Shown here piece by piece: positions 45,778-56,570 of a DNA stretch of 64,000 nucleotides. The stretch spans positions 104,761 through 168,760 of the forward strand of contig DLUF01000042.1 in assembly GCA_002742765.1 (NCBI GenBank). The letters run 5' to 3'. How positions within the stretch are numbered: position 1 is the first letter of the stretch; every line of letters starts with the position of its first letter. Made by a program: the position numbers and the translations under genes. This DNA is from Sulfurospirillum sp. UBA12182 (GTDB lineage Bacteria > Campylobacterota > Campylobacteria > Campylobacterales > Sulfurospirillaceae). The notes beneath the pieces are model-generated. The model worked only from the letters and a program-made list of their open reading frames with translations, did no database searches and was not told the DNA's origin.

Positions 45778-46726
45778 ATTTTTATATAGACACAACAAAG
45801 ACTATTCAAGATACAACATTATCAAGGCTCTTACCAAAGATTTAGAATTATCTTCAGATATTTATATCTTAATGCCTTTTTCAAAAAACCAATTTATTAA
45901 AAATTTTTTTAAAAGAAATAGAATTATAAATGATTTTTTTATATCTAACTATGATACTTACATCTATGATCGACAAAAAATAAAAAAATCCAATCCAAGA
46001 GCTTGGTGGAAATATTTTCAAGACTGGATTAATTTTAGATTTTCTCATTATCTTTTATCAGATACACAACATCATTTTGAATACTGGGAAAAGCTTTTTG
46101 GAAAATACAAAGGAAAGCATTTTGTTTTACCTGTTTTAGCAGACAAAGAAATCTACTTTCCAAACCAAGATGCTCCCGTCAACCAACCAATAAAAATTTT
46201 ATTTTATGGTTCTTTTATTCCTCTTCATGGCATAGATATCATTTTAAAAGCTTTTAAACTTTTAGAGAACAAAGGGCTAGACTTTGAAGCGAATATAATT
46301 GGAACAGGACAAACGTATAAAAAAATGTTACAACTTTATCAAGATTTAGATTTAAAAAATGTTTATATGAATGGACAGGTAATTGATGAGATAAAACTGG
46401 CAAATGAGATAAGAAATGCTGATATAATCCTAGGGATATTTGGGAACAGCCAAAAAGCTTTATCTGTTATCCCAAATAAAGTGTACCAAGCACTTGCATG
46501 CCAAAAACTAATCATTACTATGGAGACAAAGGCTATTTTGGAATTTTTTACTGAAAATGATTTAGTCTTTTCTAAAAACTCTGAAGAATCTTTAGCAGAA
46601 ACAATTTTTGATTTATCGATAGACTCAAACAAAAGAAAGATTATTTCAGAAAACGGCTATAAAAGCTTCATTCAACTTTATGACAAAACTGAAAAAGAGT
46701 TCAGATCTTTTATAAAAAGTATATAA
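45770..46726 (+). CDS. Glycosyltransferase (GT-B, family 4-like)
   Basis: The 318-residue protein starts with TTG overlapping the ligase stop. The N-terminal half is rich in basic and aromatic residues; the C-terminal half has ILFYGSFIPLHGIDIILKAF, IIGTGQTYKKML and GNSQKALSVIPNKVYQALACQKLIIT, a donor-site form lacking the usual first Glu. It most likely adds a sugar to the LPS core or O-unit. The donor is unknown. Confidence 0.8.
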   Translation: MLKFLYRHNKDYSRYNIIKALTKDLELSSDIYILMPFSKNQFIKNFFKRNRIINDFFISNYDTYIYDRQKIKKSNPRAWWKYFQDWINFRFSHYLLSDTQHHFEYWEKLFGKYKGKHFVLPVLADKEIYFPNQDAPVNQPIKILFYGSFIPLHGIDIILKAFKLLENKGLDFEANIIGTGQTYKKMLQLYQDLDLKNVYMNGQVIDEIKLANEIRNADIILGIFGNSQKALSVIPNKVYQALACQKLIITMETKAILEFFTENDLVFSKNSEESLAETIFDLSIDSNKRKIISENGYKSFIQLYDKTEKEFRSFIKSI

Positions 46727-46731
46727 ATACA

Positions 46732-47595
46732 ATGAATATCTTAGTCACAGGTTCAAATGGTCAAGTAGGTAGCGAAATTCAAGAACTCTCTTCTAATTAT
46801 CAATATAGATTTTATTTTACATGTAAAAGTGATTTTGATATTATTGATACTGATATGATGAGAAAATTCATAGTTAAAAATGATATTGACACTCTTATCA
46901 ATTGTGCAGCTTATACAGCTGTAGACAAAGCTGAAAATGAAAAAGAATTAGCAGATAAGATAAATCACTTGGGAGTAAAAAATCTTGCTAATTTGGCTCA
47001 TGAACTTGATATCAAATTGATTCATATTTCTACTGATTATGTGTTTAGCGGAACTAATTTTAAGCCATATACTGAAACCGATACGCCTAATCCAAAAAAC
47101 GTTTATGGGCAAACCAAACTTGATGGAGAAAAAGCTATCCTAGAATACAACTTGAAAAACTCACTTATTATAAGAACATCTTGGGTTTATAGCTACTATG
47201 GAAACAATTTTGTTAAAACTATGCTGCGCTTAGGTCGTCAAAAAGATAGTTTAGGAGTTATATTTGACCAAGTAGGCACTCCCACTTATGCAAAAGATTT
47301 AGCAAAAGCAATTCTTGATCTAATTCCTCAAATCAAAAACAACAAAACAGAAATCTATAATTATACTAATGAAGGTGTTCTCTCTTGGTATGATTTTGCA
47401 AAAGAGATTATGAAAATGACAAAACTATCGTGTAAAATAACTCCTATAAAAACAAAAGATTATCCATTGCCAGCTTTAAGACCACATTATAGTGTATTAA
47501 ATAAATCAAAGATAAAAAAAGACTTTAATCTTACAATACCTTACTGGAAAGATGGACTAGAGGATTGTTTAAAGAGATTGGGAGAGCGAAGATAA
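46732..47595 (+). CDS. rfbD: dTDP-4-dehydrorhamnose reductase
   Basis: RfbD completes dTDP-L-rhamnose. The 287-residue SDR has ILVTGSNGQVGSEIQEL, NCAAYTAVDKAENE, HISTDYVFSG and the active-site YGQTKLDGEKAI. Its stop overlaps the rfbB start by one base (TAATG). A TTACATGTAA copy lies at 46817-46826. The four genes follow in the order rfbD, rfbB, rfbA, rfbC, all tightly overlapped. Confidence 0.96.
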   Translation: MNILVTGSNGQVGSEIQELSSNYQYRFYFTCKSDFDIIDTDMMRKFIVKNDIDTLINCAAYTAVDKAENEKELADKINHLGVKNLANLAHELDIKLIHISTDYVFSGTNFKPYTETDTPNPKNVYGQTKLDGEKAILEYNLKNSLIIRTSWVYSYYGNNFVKTMLRLGRQKDSLGVIFDQVGTPTYAKDLAKAILDLIPQIKNNKTEIYNYTNEGVLSWYDFAKEIMKMTKLSCKITPIKTKDYPLPALRPHYSVLNKSKIKKDFNLTIPYWKDGLEDCLKRLGERR

Positions 47596-48611
47596 TGCAA
47601 AATATTTTACTTACAGGAACAGCTGGGTTTATCGGCTCCAACTTTGTACCTTATTTTTTAGAAAAATACCCAAAATATAATCTTATTAATTTAGATTTGC
47701 TTACTTATGCTGGAAATTTAGAAAATTTAAAAGAGTGCGAGAATAATCCTAGATATAAATTTATCAAAGGAGATATTTGTAATAGGGAATTGATAGAATA
47801 TATATTTGCAGAGTACGATATTCGAGGTGTCATTCATTTTGCAGCTGAATCTCATGTTGATAATTCTATCAAAAATCCTGGTGTTTTTGTTCAAACAAAT
47901 GTAAATGGAACGTATACTCTTTTAGATGTAGCGAAGAAATATTGGATGGAAAATCCATTTGTATATAAAGATAATTATAAAGAGTGTAGATTCCACCATA
48001 TCTCAACAGATGAAGTATATGGTACTTTATCTGAAGACCCAAATAATCTCTTTACAGAAAAAACACCATATGCACCCAACTCTCCTTATTCAGCTTCAAA
48101 AGCATCGAGTGATATGATAGTAAGAAGCTATGTAGAAACTTTTGGGATGAATTGTGTTATTACAAATTGTTCAAATAACTATGGCCCGAAACAACATGAT
48201 GAAAAACTAATCCCTACAATTATAAGAAATGCTCTTTTAAAAAAACCTATTCCAATTTATGGTGATGGAAAAAATATAAGAGACTGGCTGTATGTACTTG
48301 ATCACTGTAAAGGCATTGATTTAGTTTATCACAATGGCAAAAAAGGTGAAACATATAATATAGGTGGAAAAAATGAGAGAACAAATCTACAAATAGTCAA
48401 TAAGATTTGTGAAATCTTAGATGAAAAAATTCCACAAAAAGAGAGTTATAAAGATTTAATTACATTTGTAGAAGATAGAGCTGGTCACGATAGAAGATAT
48501 GCTATAGATGCAACTAAACTTGAAACAGAACTTGGCTGGAGAGCTGATGAAAATTTTGAAAGTGGGATTATGAAAACTATAGATTGGTATTTACAGAAGG
48601 CTCAAAAATGA
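47595..48611 (+). CDS. rfbB: dTDP-glucose 4,6-dehydratase
   Basis: This 338-residue enzyme makes dTDP-4-keto-6-deoxyglucose. It shows [41 protein letters not shown] and the catalytic [15 protein letters not shown]. The ATG at 47595 sits in the TAATG overlap with rfbD and is preferred to the in-frame ATG ten codons earlier. Its 3' end overlaps rfbA by four bases (ATGA). Confidence 0.97.
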   Translation: MQNILLTGTAGFIGSNFVPYFLEKYPKYNLINLDLLTYAGNLENLKECENNPRYKFIKGDICNRELIEYIFAEYDIRGVIHFAAESHVDNSIKNPGVFVQTNVNGTYTLLDVAKKYWMENPFVYKDNYKECRFHHISTDEVYGTLSEDPNNLFTEKTPYAPNSPYSASKASSDMIVRSYVETFGMNCVITNCSNNYGPKQHDEKLIPTIIRNALLKKPIPIYGDGKNIRDWLYVLDHCKGIDLVYHNGKKGETYNIGGKNERTNLQIVNKICEILDEKIPQKESYKDLITFVEDRAGHDRRYAIDATKLETELGWRADENFESGIMKTIDWYLQKAQK

Positions 48612-49498
48612 AAGGAATTATACTAGCAGGTGGAAGTGGTACTAGACTCTATCCAATTACCAAGGGAGTATCAAAGCAGCTTGTTCCAATCTATGATAAA
48701 CCTATGATTTATTACCCTTTATCAGTTCTAATGCTAGCTGGGATTAAAGAGATTTTAATTATTTCGACTCCTCATGATTTACCTCGTTTTATAGAATTGT
48801 TTGGAGATGGTAGTGATATAGGAATGCATTTTACTTATAAAGAGCAGCCTAGCCCTGATGGTTTGGCTCAAGCTTTTATCTTAGGGGAAGAATTTATCGG
48901 AGAAGATGATGTTTGTTTGATTTTAGGAGACAATATCTTTTATGGTCAAGGTTTATCTCACCTTTTAAGAACAAGTATCGTTGATGTTACTGAAAATGAT
49001 AAAGCAACTGTCTATGGATATTATGTTAATGACCCAGAAAGATATGGTGTAGCTGAATTTGATAAACATAAAAATGTCATTAGTATAGAAGAAAAACCTA
49101 AAAATCCAAAATCTAATTATGCAGTGGTAGGATTATATTTTTATCCAAATGATGTTGTTAAAAAAGCAAAACAAGTCAAACCTAGCGATAGAGGGGAATT
49201 AGAGATAACCTCACTCAATCAAGAATACCTTAAAGAAGGAAGATTGAGAGTTAAACTGATGGGTAGAGGCTATGCATGGTTAGATACTGGGACACATGAA
49301 AGCTTACTAGAAGCAAGTCAGTTTATTCAAACAATAGAAAAAAGGCAAGGGCTTAAAATTGCTTGCCTTGAAGAAATTGCTTTTGAAATGGGGTACATTT
49401 CAAAAGAGAAACTCTTAGATTTAGCAGAACCTTTGAAAAAAAATCAATATGGTCAATATCTTATAAAAAGAGCTTTCGAAGGAAGAGTCGAAAAATGA
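48608..49498 (+). CDS. rfbA: Glucose-1-phosphate thymidylyltransferase
   Basis: RfbA makes dTDP-glucose from glucose-1-phosphate and dTTP. The 296-residue protein has [57 protein letters not shown] and [11 protein letters not shown]. The start at 48608 is part of an ATGA overlap with rfbB; the upstream extension of eight residues is not conserved. The stop overlaps rfbC in the same way. Confidence 0.97.
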   Translation: MKGIILAGGSGTRLYPITKGVSKQLVPIYDKPMIYYPLSVLMLAGIKEILIISTPHDLPRFIELFGDGSDIGMHFTYKEQPSPDGLAQAFILGEEFIGEDDVCLILGDNIFYGQGLSHLLRTSIVDVTENDKATVYGYYVNDPERYGVAEFDKHKNVISIEEKPKNPKSNYAVVGLYFYPNDVVKKAKQVKPSDRGELEITSLNQEYLKEGRLRVKLMGRGYAWLDTGTHESLLEASQFIQTIEKRQGLKIACLEEIAFEMGYISKEKLLDLAEPLKKNQYGQYLIKRAFEGRVEK

Positions 49499-50112
49499 AT
49501 TTTATAAGAACTGAGATACCAGAGGTTATCATTTGTGAACCTATTGTGCATGGTGATTATAGAGGTTATTTTGTAGAGACTTTTAGAAAAGATTTATTAG
49601 AAAAATTTTTAGGTCATCAAATTGATTTTTGTCAGGATAATGAAAGCAAATCTTCCAAAGGAGTATTAAGAGGTCTTCATTATCAATTACCACCTTTCGC
49701 ACAAACTAAACTTGTCAAGGTAATACAAGGAAAAGTTCTTGATGTGGCAGTAGATATACGCCAAGGAAGCCCTACCTTTGGCAAACATGTAGCAGTCGAA
49801 TTAAGTAGTGAAAATAAAAGGCAACTACTTATTCCAAGAGGTTTTGCTCATGGTTTTGTGGTTCTTGAAAATGAGACTATATTTACTTACAAAGTTGATA
49901 ACTATTATAGTCCAGAAAACGATAGAGGTATAGCATTTAATGATGAAACTTTAAATATCAATTGGATATTAAATCATCATCAGTTAAAACTATCGCAGAA
50001 AGATACAAAGCAACCTAGACTGCAAGAAACCAAAACACTATTCAATTATAATATAAATTATTACAACGAAATTAGCAGTTTTGGCTATAAACTCAATACC
50101 AATAATCTTTAA
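49495..50112 (+). CDS. rfbC: dTDP-4-dehydrorhamnose 3,5-epimerase
   Basis: RfbC is a cupin-fold epimerase. The 205-residue protein has [10 protein letters not shown], the [18 protein letters not shown] motif with its catalytic His, [24 protein letters not shown], and [12 protein letters not shown]. The C-terminal 30 residues are less conserved, and the stop lies 20 bases inside the convergent gene on the minus strand. This end of the gene marks the end of the plus-strand LPS block. Confidence 0.96.
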   Translation: MNFIRTEIPEVIICEPIVHGDYRGYFVETFRKDLLEKFLGHQIDFCQDNESKSSKGVLRGLHYQLPPFAQTKLVKVIQGKVLDVAVDIRQGSPTFGKHVAVELSSENKRQLLIPRGFAHGFVVLENETIFTYKVDNYYSPENDRGIAFNDETLNINWILNHHQLKLSQKDTKQPRLQETKTLFNYNINYYNEISSFGYKLNTNNL

Positions 50113-50893
50113 TCCACAAAGTAGGGAGACAAGCTTTATAGAGCCTTTTCCAAGATTTAAGAGGTTTTATACCGCTTTTATCTAACCAAACCCCATCTAT
50201 GGCTTCTTTTGGATTTGGAACACCATGAAATGCAATCGCTTTTAATCCTATTTTATTTTTAGGAATTTTTGGGACTAAAAAGTGTCTTAAAGGACCAAAT
50301 TTTGGCATACAGTGAAATCTAAATGAACAAAACCAATCATCAGGCCAAAAATTTAATTTTCCATACTTTTCTATAATTTTACTTGAAAGATATTCTTGTG
50401 AAGCAGTAAAAAATTTATCAACAACTTTTTTAGGATTCTCTTCATAATATTTTTTTATATAACCTAATGTTCCTACAACCCAAGAGTAACAGCTTGCTTG
50501 ACCAACTGTATCGCCTTTGGTATTCCAATCATTGATAATATAAAATTTATCATTTTGAGGGAAACTAAAAAACTCATCAAGATTAGAAATTATTACCATA
50601 TCTAAATCAAAGAAAAAAACTCTTTTTCCGTTTAAATTTCCTAGGTTATCATCACATAAGCCTGCCTCTTTTCGGTAAGCATACTTTGTTTGATACTCTT
50701 GTTGAGTATTTAACTGTGGTAAAGGTTTGATTATAATTTCATTATCAAGTCCTTCACTATCATCTGTAAAACAATAAAAGTTAACGATATAGGAAGTATT
50801 CCTTGAAATCATATTTTTAAGCTTATTTACATATTCAGGTTTATATGCAGTTCCCCATTTTATACAAATTACATTCACTTCTTTTTGCATCAT
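50093..50893 (-). CDS. GT-A-fold glycosyltransferase-like protein
   Basis: The 266-residue protein begins VNVICIKWGTAYKPEYVNKL and carries FFFDLDMVIISNLDEFF, which looks like the DxD site of family 8-like transferases, and a late FHGVPNPKEAIDGVW with the His-Gly of that fold. No membrane segment is seen. It overlaps the fucosyltransferase gene by four bases and converges with rfbC. A transferase of the LPS outer part is likely; substrate unknown. Confidence 0.75.
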   Translation of the reverse strand: MMQKEVNVICIKWGTAYKPEYVNKLKNMISRNTSYIVNFYCFTDDSEGLDNEIIIKPLPQLNTQQEYQTKYAYRKEAGLCDDNLGNLNGKRVFFFDLDMVIISNLDEFFSFPQNDKFYIINDWNTKGDTVGQASCYSWVVGTLGYIKKYYEENPKKVVDKFFTASQEYLSSKIIEKYGKLNFWPDDWFCSFRFHCMPKFGPLRHFLVPKIPKNKIGLKAIAFHGVPNPKEAIDGVWLDKSGIKPLKSWKRLYKACLPTLWIKDYWY

Positions 50894-51915
50894 AATCCTT
50901 TTACAAGATTAGTTATTCTAAAAATAAAAAATCTTATTAAATCTGGCAAATATCGTAACCTCATTATTCTTCTATTGTATATTTTTATACTCTTATTTTC
51001 TTTTCGATTAGAATTTTTTGGAGACTTCTCAACTATTTCATTAATCATCGCAAATAAATTATATTTTTCTATTACTCTATGCCTTGCTTCCACAACAGCA
51101 TCTAATCTTCTTTCATATTCACCTTCTGTGGAAATAACTTTTTTAATTATCTCAACTGCTTTTTCTGGCTCTGTAATATCTATTTGTATTATGCTATCTT
51201 TAGGAAAATAATCATATACATTTGGACACCCACAATAAATTGGGACAGCATATCCTAAAAATGTATCTGCCAATTTTTCAGTCCACATATGTTTTCCAAT
51301 ATGATTTTCTATGCATATATGAAATTTATATCTATCAATTGCATCAGCTTTTCTTTCAATCCAACGATATCCTTTCCCAAATCTATCCATTTCTTTAAAA
51401 ACATCTTGTAGTTTTTGGGTAAAATGAAATCGCATTTTATGGAAAGTATGCCCTTGTTGCTTACTAGAACAAACTGTGGAAATTATCTTATCTTTTTTTG
51501 GAACTTCCATAGAAATAATTTCATTATAACTTTTTCCATAAAACCATACATTACCTGTTTGAGACCGTAAAGCATTTGGATGAGGCAATATCTCCTCTGG
51601 TTGATTCGTTATAAGATACTGAAACTGTTTTGCAAATGCTCTTCCATAACGAGTAATTGAAGATGGTTCTGTTGTAACTAAAATTGTATTTTCTTTTGGG
51701 CAATTTAATTTTTCTATTCTGTGTGGGATAATATTTGCAATATCATCAATAACAACTAACCAATCATACTTTTCAGCCAATGGATTAAATGTAAAAATAC
51801 ATGAACCCAAAGTAGGATTACCTGTAGGAAGCTGATTTATAAATTGAGTATCTTCATCTGCTTTACTCCCTCGAGTTACAAATTTTATTATTTTTTTTTG
51901 AGAATTAGCTGGCAT
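50890..51915 (-). CDS. Family 10 alpha-1,3/4-fucosyltransferase-like
   Basis: The 341-residue protein has the GT10 core: [54 protein letters not shown] (in two parts) and [12 protein letters not shown]. These match the FucT motif that binds GDP-fucose, made by the gmd and fcl genes of this window. The ATG at 51915 with AAGGAA upstream is preferred to one ten codons earlier. An A9 run (coding strand, 51891-51899) lies at codons 5-8, where slippage would switch the gene off. It follows gmhA with an 11-base overlap. Confidence 0.9.
   Translation of the reverse strand: MPANSQKKIIKFVTRGSKADEDTQFINQLPTGNPTLGSCIFTFNPLAEKYDWLVVIDDIANIIPHRIEKLNCPKENTILVTTEPSSITRYGRAFAKQFQYLITNQPEEILPHPNALRSQTGNVWFYGKSYNEIISMEVPKKDKIISTVCSSKQQGHTFHKMRFHFTQKLQDVFKEMDRFGKGYRWIERKADAIDRYKFHICIENHIGKHMWTEKLADTFLGYAVPIYCGCPNVYDYFPKDSIIQIDITEPEKAVEIIKKVISTEGEYERRLDAVVEARHRVIEKYNLFAMINEIVEKSPKNSNRKENKSIKIYNRRIMRLRYLPDLIRFFIFRITNLVKGL
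51891..51899 (-). repeat. A9 homopolymer near the start of the fucosyltransferase gene
   Basis: Nine T on the plus strand are nine A in the coding strand, covering codons for Gln-Lys-Lys-Ile. This is the longest mononucleotide run I found inside a gene here, and it is placed about 16 bases after the ATG. Confidence 0.7.
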
Positions 51916-52468
51916 TATCAATTCCTTGACAAATAATATGCCCAATCATAATGTGCATCTCTTGGATACGAGGTGTATCGTTACTTGGAACGACCAAATT
52001 AACATCACAAAATTCGTTCATAACGCCACCGTCTCTTCCACTAAAACCTATCGTTTTGCATCCTATATTACGAGCTAAGCTAAGTGCCCTGATAACATTT
52101 TTACTATGTCCACTTGTCGAGATACCAATAAGAACATCTCCTTCTCTTGCTAATGCTTCTACTTGTCTATCAAAAATTCTATCATATCCATAGTCATTTC
52201 CAACAGCAGTAAGAACCGATGTATCGGTAGTAAGAGCAATTCCTGGTAAACCACGTCTTTCAGTTTTATAGCGACCACTAAGCTCTGCTGCTATATGTTG
52301 TGCATCAGCAGCACTTCCACCATTGCCACATAATAAAATTTTATTGCCATTCTTGATAGCTTCAGTCGCAATCACGCAAGCTGTATAAATATAACTTTGC
52401 AAACTTTCTATACTTTTAGCTATGACTTCTTGATGAGAATTCATCTCATTTTGTATCATCGTCATCAT
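51905..52468 (-). CDS. gmhA: Phosphoheptose isomerase
   Basis: GmhA turns sedoheptulose-7-phosphate into D-glycero-D-manno-heptose-7-phosphate. The 187-residue SIS-domain protein has [49 protein letters not shown] and [18 protein letters not shown] with the catalytic His and Glu. It overlaps the hldE stop by four bases. With hldE, hldD and gmhB beside it the ADP-heptose pathway is complete. Confidence 0.97.
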   Translation of the reverse strand: MMTMIQNEMNSHQEVIAKSIESLQSYIYTACVIATEAIKNGNKILLCGNGGSAADAQHIAAELSGRYKTERRGLPGIALTTDTSVLTAVGNDYGYDRIFDRQVEALAREGDVLIGISTSGHSKNVIRALSLARNIGCKTIGFSGRDGGVMNEFCDVNLVVPSNDTPRIQEMHIMIGHIICQGIDNAS

Positions 52469-53883
52469 TTTTGCTGAACCCTTTCTATTATCTTTGTTGT
52501 ACTTTTACCCTCGACAAACTCAACCAATCGCACTTCTTTAGCGATATCGCTTCCTACAACCTCTTTACCTTCATAATCAGCTCCCTTTACCAAAACATCA
52601 GGTAAAATCGCACTAATAAGCTCATAAGGGGTATCTTCTTCAAAAGGAACGACATAACTAATTGATTCTAAACTTGCTAAGATATAAGCTCTATCTTCAA
52701 GAGGATTAATCGGTCTGCTCTCCCCTTTGAGTCTTTTGATAGACTCATCCGAATTAAGCCCAACGATAAGTACATCTCCAAAACTTTTAGCAACTTCAAG
52801 ATACTTAACATGCCCTACATGTAAGATATCAAAGCAGCCATTTGTAAAAACAATCTTTTGATTTTTTAAATTCTTCAAAAGCTCTACAATCTGTTTTTTT
52901 GTCTTAATTTTACTCTCAGAGGTACCACCACGAAGTGAATGAACATAAGCATCAACCTCATCAAGCGTTACAGTTGCACTTCCTAATTTTCCAACAACAA
53001 CAGCAGCAGCTTCATTAGCAAACATCACAGCTTCTTGAATACTCAAACCACAAGAAAGTGCATATCCAAGACTAGCTAAAACAGTATCTCCAGCCCCTGT
53101 TACATCATATACTTCTCTTGCAACAGTTGGAAATTTTTCAAATTTCTCTCCAAAAAGGGCAATCCCCTCTTCAGAGAGAGTAATAATCGCATACTCTAAA
53201 GATAACTCATTTCTTAGTAATGTTCCTGCACTGTGCAAAGAGCTATCATCTACAATAGATATTTTTGTTGCAACACTTGCTTCTTTTTTGTTAGGTGTTA
53301 TAAGTGTAGCACCTTTGTATTTACTATAATCATCCCCTTTAGGATCAACTAAAATAGGCTTTTGATATCTCTTTGCTAGTTCGATAACTTTACATGTAAA
53401 AGCTTTTGTAAAAACACCTTTACCATAATCTGAAAGCAAAATAGCATCAATACCCTCTATCCAAGCCTCACATGCTTTTAACAAAGCACTCTGCGATTCT
53501 ATCGTTATATCATCTTTTGATTCGCTGTCATAACGCACCACTTGCTGATGTGATGCGATAACTCTGCTTTTTTTACTTGTTTTTCGCCCACTTTGATGCA
53601 CTAGTGCATTAGCATCTACACCCAAGCTCTGTAACATAAAAGAGAGTTCTTTGCCATTACTATCATCTCCTATTACACTTAAAACAGTTACATTTGCACC
53701 TAAACTCACAAGATTATTTACAATGTTTCCTGCTCCTCCTAGAACTGTTGTTTCTCTTTGAACATCAACAACTTGCACAGGAGCTTCAGGAGAGATTCTC
53801 TCACACTTTCCCCAAAGGTAATGATCTAACATCAAATCACCAATAACCAAAATATTTGGTTTATACGCTCTTAATCTATCCAT
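52465..53883 (-). CDS. hldE: Bifunctional heptose-7-phosphate kinase / heptose-1-phosphate adenylyltransferase
   Basis: The 472-residue protein joins an N-terminal PfkB-type kinase ([47 protein letters not shown]) to a C-terminal nucleotidyltransferase ([35 protein letters not shown]). It performs the kinase and ADP-transfer steps of ADP-heptose synthesis. The ATG at 53883 starts [10 protein letters not shown] and agrees with E. coli HldE length (477); the longer frame is an overlap with hldD. Two TACATGTA motifs lie in the gene (52815 region and 53390-53399). Confidence 0.97.
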   Translation of the reverse strand: MDRLRAYKPNILVIGDLMLDHYLWGKCERISPEAPVQVVDVQRETTVLGGAGNIVNNLVSLGANVTVLSVIGDDSNGKELSFMLQSLGVDANALVHQSGRKTSKKSRVIASHQQVVRYDSESKDDITIESQSALLKACEAWIEGIDAILLSDYGKGVFTKAFTCKVIELAKRYQKPILVDPKGDDYSKYKGATLITPNKKEASVATKISIVDDSSLHSAGTLLRNELSLEYAIITLSEEGIALFGEKFEKFPTVAREVYDVTGAGDTVLASLGYALSCGLSIQEAVMFANEAAAVVVGKLGSATVTLDEVDAYVHSLRGGTSESKIKTKKQIVELLKNLKNQKIVFTNGCFDILHVGHVKYLEVAKSFGDVLIVGLNSDESIKRLKGESRPINPLEDRAYILASLESISYVVPFEEDTPYELISAILPDVLVKGADYEGKEVVGSDIAKEVRLVEFVEGKSTTKIIERVQQK

Positions 53884-54871
53884 TGTTATAAATTCTCTTA
53901 ATTTCTGGGATATATGCCCTAATCCCCTCTTCAAGTGAAAATCTAGGTTCATACTCTAGAAACTCTTGAGTGAGTGAGATATCAGCCTCAGTAAAAAACT
54001 GATACTGCCCGATAAAAGGATTTGGTATATATATATCTTCTCTTTGGATTTTAAGCTCATTTTTAAGAACATCAACGATATCTTGGAAACTTCTTGCTTT
54101 CCCAGTTCCTACATTGTACACACCACTTTTTTTTGCTTTGCATGCTTTGATATTTGCCCCTATAACATCTTCGATATAGATAAAATCTCGTTGTATTTTA
54201 TCGCTTCCCTCGAAAAGTTTTGCACTCTCTCCTTTTAGGAGTTGTAATCCAAATTGCAACACCATAGAAGCTGTTTTATCTTTAAAAAATTCCCGCTCTC
54301 CATACACATTAAAGTAACGAAGTCCTACGATTCTAATCGGAGAGTTTTCGATATATTTAGCCGCTAAATTATCCATCATAAGCTTTGAAAACCCATAGAC
54401 ATTATTTGGACTCTCATAACCTATACTAAATTTATCACTATCTCCATAAGTAGCTGCAGATGAGGCATAAATCATGTCAGCATTCATCTCTAAAGCTAAA
54501 TCCAACAATGCTTTAAAAGCATTTACATTTGTTTGTATCATCAAAGTCTGATCACTCACAGTAGTGTCAGAAATCGCTGCTTCATGAAAGATATAATCAA
54601 ATTTATATTTTTTTAGTTTTTCTATATCTTCTTTTGAGTTTATATCCCCACTTATTACTTCACCCTTAAATCCAAGAAGATTTTTAAAATGCCCAAAACT
54701 CATCAAGTTTCTATTTGAGAAGGTTTGGGTTGAACGAAATTTATCAAAAACAACTACTTTACATGTAGGATAATTTTTTTGAAAATAAAACGCCAAATTA
54801 CTTCCTATAAATCCTGCACCACCTGTTATTAAAACAGATTTTTTATTAAAATCTATATCTGTATATGGCAA
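53876..54871 (-). CDS. hldD: ADP-L-glycero-D-manno-heptose 6-epimerase
   Basis: HldD makes ADP-L,D-heptose, the final precursor for LPS inner core. The 331-residue SDR has VLITGGAGFIGSNLAFYFQ, HEAAISDTTVSDQ, YASSAATYGD and the YGFSKLMMDNLA catalytic pair. It begins shortly after gmhB and overlaps hldE by eight bases. No anomalies are seen. Confidence 0.96.
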   Translation of the reverse strand: MPYTDIDFNKKSVLITGGAGFIGSNLAFYFQKNYPTCKVVVFDKFRSTQTFSNRNLMSFGHFKNLLGFKGEVISGDINSKEDIEKLKKYKFDYIFHEAAISDTTVSDQTLMIQTNVNAFKALLDLALEMNADMIYASSAATYGDSDKFSIGYESPNNVYGFSKLMMDNLAAKYIENSPIRIVGLRYFNVYGEREFFKDKTASMVLQFGLQLLKGESAKLFEGSDKIQRDFIYIEDVIGANIKACKAKKSGVYNVGTGKARSFQDIVDVLKNELKIQREDIYIPNPFIGQYQFFTEADISLTQEFLEYEPRFSLEEGIRAYIPEIKRIYNNG

Positions 54872-54891
54872 TCACTTATCCTTTAATTGTC

Positions 54892-55395
54892 TTAAGTCAA
54901 TTTTATTATATCCAAAAGTGATTTAACACTATATTTAGCCTCTTTACAAGCCTCTTTTCCTATAAAAACAGTATTTAGAACCCCTGCATTTTTGGCTGCT
55001 TGTATATCGCTTGGTTTATCTCCTATCATCCAAGAGTTTTTCATATCAATCCCAAGCTCTTCAAAAGCCAATTCAAACATACCTATATTTGGTTTCCTAC
55101 ATGTACAATTAACTTGGGGAGTATGAGGACAGTGATAGACTTTTGAGATTGTTATGCCTTGATTTTGAAACTCTTGCACCATCCAAGAAGTAAGTTTTAA
55201 AAAGTCCTCTTCACTATAATAACCTCGTCCTATGCCTGATTGGTTTGTGACCACAACAAGAAGATAACCCAGATTTTGAAAGTGCTTTAAAAGTTCAAAA
55301 ACTCCATTACAAAATTCAAAATCTTCTATTTTGTGGAGGTACTCTTTATCAATATTTATAACACCATCTCGGTCCAAAAAAAGAGCTTTGGGCAA
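54892..55395 (-). CDS. gmhB: D-glycero-beta-D-manno-heptose 1,7-bisphosphate 7-phosphatase
   Basis: GmhB is a HAD phosphatase of 167 residues with FLDRDGVIN (DxD), VVTNQSGIGRGYY, the zinc-binding CPHTPQVNCTCRKP cysteines and SWMIGDKPSDIQAAKNAG. It removes the 7-phosphate between the two HldE steps. It lies at the upstream end of the heptose operon, only 24 bases after the TPR gene. Confidence 0.96.
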   Translation of the reverse strand: MPKALFLDRDGVINIDKEYLHKIEDFEFCNGVFELLKHFQNLGYLLVVVTNQSGIGRGYYSEEDFLKLTSWMVQEFQNQGITISKVYHCPHTPQVNCTCRKPNIGMFELAFEELGIDMKNSWMIGDKPSDIQAAKNAGVLNTVFIGKEACKEAKYSVKSLLDIIKLT

Positions 55396-55418
55396 AATAA
55401 AACCTTTAAGGATATAAA

Positions 55419-56123
55419 TTATTTACTTAATTCAAAAATTATATCACTTAAAAATTGAGGATATTCTTTGGCAGGAACAAGATTCTCGTTAGCTTGAAGC
55501 AACTCTTTTGCTTTTTGTAAATATTTAGTAGCATTTCCACTATCTTGAAAGGAATATTTTAAGATTTTACCGAGATAATAATTTGCATAAAAATTGTCTT
55601 TATTGAGTTTAATAACCTCTTTTAAATTCTCTAAGGCACCATAATTTTGTCCAACTTTTTTGTAGCATAGAGCCAATTTTAAAACAATTTCCTCTTGATT
55701 TTTATCAATTTTTACACTGTTCTCATAAGCTTCTAGTGCTTCTTTGTAAACACCCATATCATAAAAACTATCTCCTATTTCATTCCAAGCATTTGGATTT
55801 TCTTCTTGAAGAGCATTTTCTTTTAAAGCACTGATTTTTAACGCAAATGGTAAGATGGAAGCAACGGCACTTTTTTGGACTGCTTGCGGATTTAGAGTAT
55901 ATGCTTCATAAATAAGCTCAAAGCCTTTAGAAAGTTCTCCTTGCCTGAGATAAAGATTTGCCAACTTAACAATACATTGGATATTTTTAGGGTCTTTTTT
56001 TAAAACCCTTTGTATGCACTCTTTTGCACTTTGTGTATCTAAAGTATCTATTTCACATATACCATATTGAGTATCTGCAAATACAAAATTGAAAAATATT
56101 AAAAAACCTATTAAGTACTTCAA
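55419..56123 (-). CDS. Secreted TPR-repeat protein
   Basis: A TTG start at 56123 with GGAG five bases before it gives a protein of 234 residues opening with a signal peptide (LKYLIGFLIFFNFVFA). The mature part has tetratricopeptide repeats, visible as NIQCIVKLANLYLRQGELSKGF, AWNEIGDSFYDMGVYKEALEAYE, LALCYKKVGQNYGALENL and FYANYYLGKILKYSF. The upstream ATG (56168) would bury the signal and lacks a ribosome site. The role is probably protein-protein contact in the periplasm. No enzyme domain is present. Confidence 0.82.
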   Translation of the reverse strand: MKYLIGFLIFFNFVFADTQYGICEIDTLDTQSAKECIQRVLKKDPKNIQCIVKLANLYLRQGELSKGFELIYEAYTLNPQAVQKSAVASILPFALKISALKENALQEENPNAWNEIGDSFYDMGVYKEALEAYENSVKIDKNQEEIVLKLALCYKKVGQNYGALENLKEVIKLNKDNFYANYYLGKILKYSFQDSGNATKYLQKAKELLQANENLVPAKEYPQFLSDIIFELSK

Positions 56124-56239
56124 AACTGCTCCATAATTTACTAAAATAGCTTGAAAATGATTATACAAAAGTAGTATTATACAAAACCCTTGCCTAAATA
56201 TTGATATAGAAAAATAAGTCTTTTTAAAGACAAGTGCGA

Positions 56240-56245
56240 TATAAT
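56240..56245 (+). promoter_or_regulatory. Putative -10 box of the cytochrome c553 gene
   Basis: The sequence gcgaTATAATtgtgg stands 28 bases before the ATG, with an AGGAG ribosome site (56262-56266) eight bases before the start. A T-rich part precedes it, as is usual for Campylobacterota promoters. Confidence 0.65.
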
Positions 56246-56273
56246 TGTGGCATATTAAAATAGGAGAAAATGC

Positions 56274-56570
56274 ATGAAAAAAACATTGTTGGCGCTTTTA
56301 TTTGTCACAACTTCATCTCTATTTGCTGCTGATGGTGCAACACTTTATAAAAAGTGTGCAGTCTGTCACGGTGCAAAAGCAGAGAAAAAAGCTTTGAATA
56401 AGTCTCAAATCATCCAAGGTTGGTCAGTTGATAATTTAGTTGCTTCAATGAAGGGCTACCAAGCTGGTACTTATGGTGGTGCACTAAAAGGTACTATGAA
56501 AGGTCAAGTTGCAAATCTAAAAGATGAAGATATCAAAGCACTTGCTGAGTATATCGCAGGATTAAAATAA
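56274..56570 (+). CDS. Periplasmic class I cytochrome c (c553)
   Basis: The 98-residue protein has a signal peptide (MKKTLLALLFVTTSSLFA), the haem site CAVCH at 28-32 and a C-terminal region with MKGQV and DIKALAEYIAGL, where the distal Met ligand should be. Such small cytochromes carry electrons from the bc1 complex to a cbb3 oxidase or other terminal enzymes in Campylobacterota. The neighbouring ccoS and ccoI genes, needed to assemble cbb3 oxidase, fit this role. Confidence 0.93.
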   Translation: MKKTLLALLFVTTSSLFAADGATLYKKCAVCHGAKAEKKALNKSQIIQGWSVDNLVASMKGYQAGTYGGALKGTMKGQVANLKDEDIKALAEYIAGLK

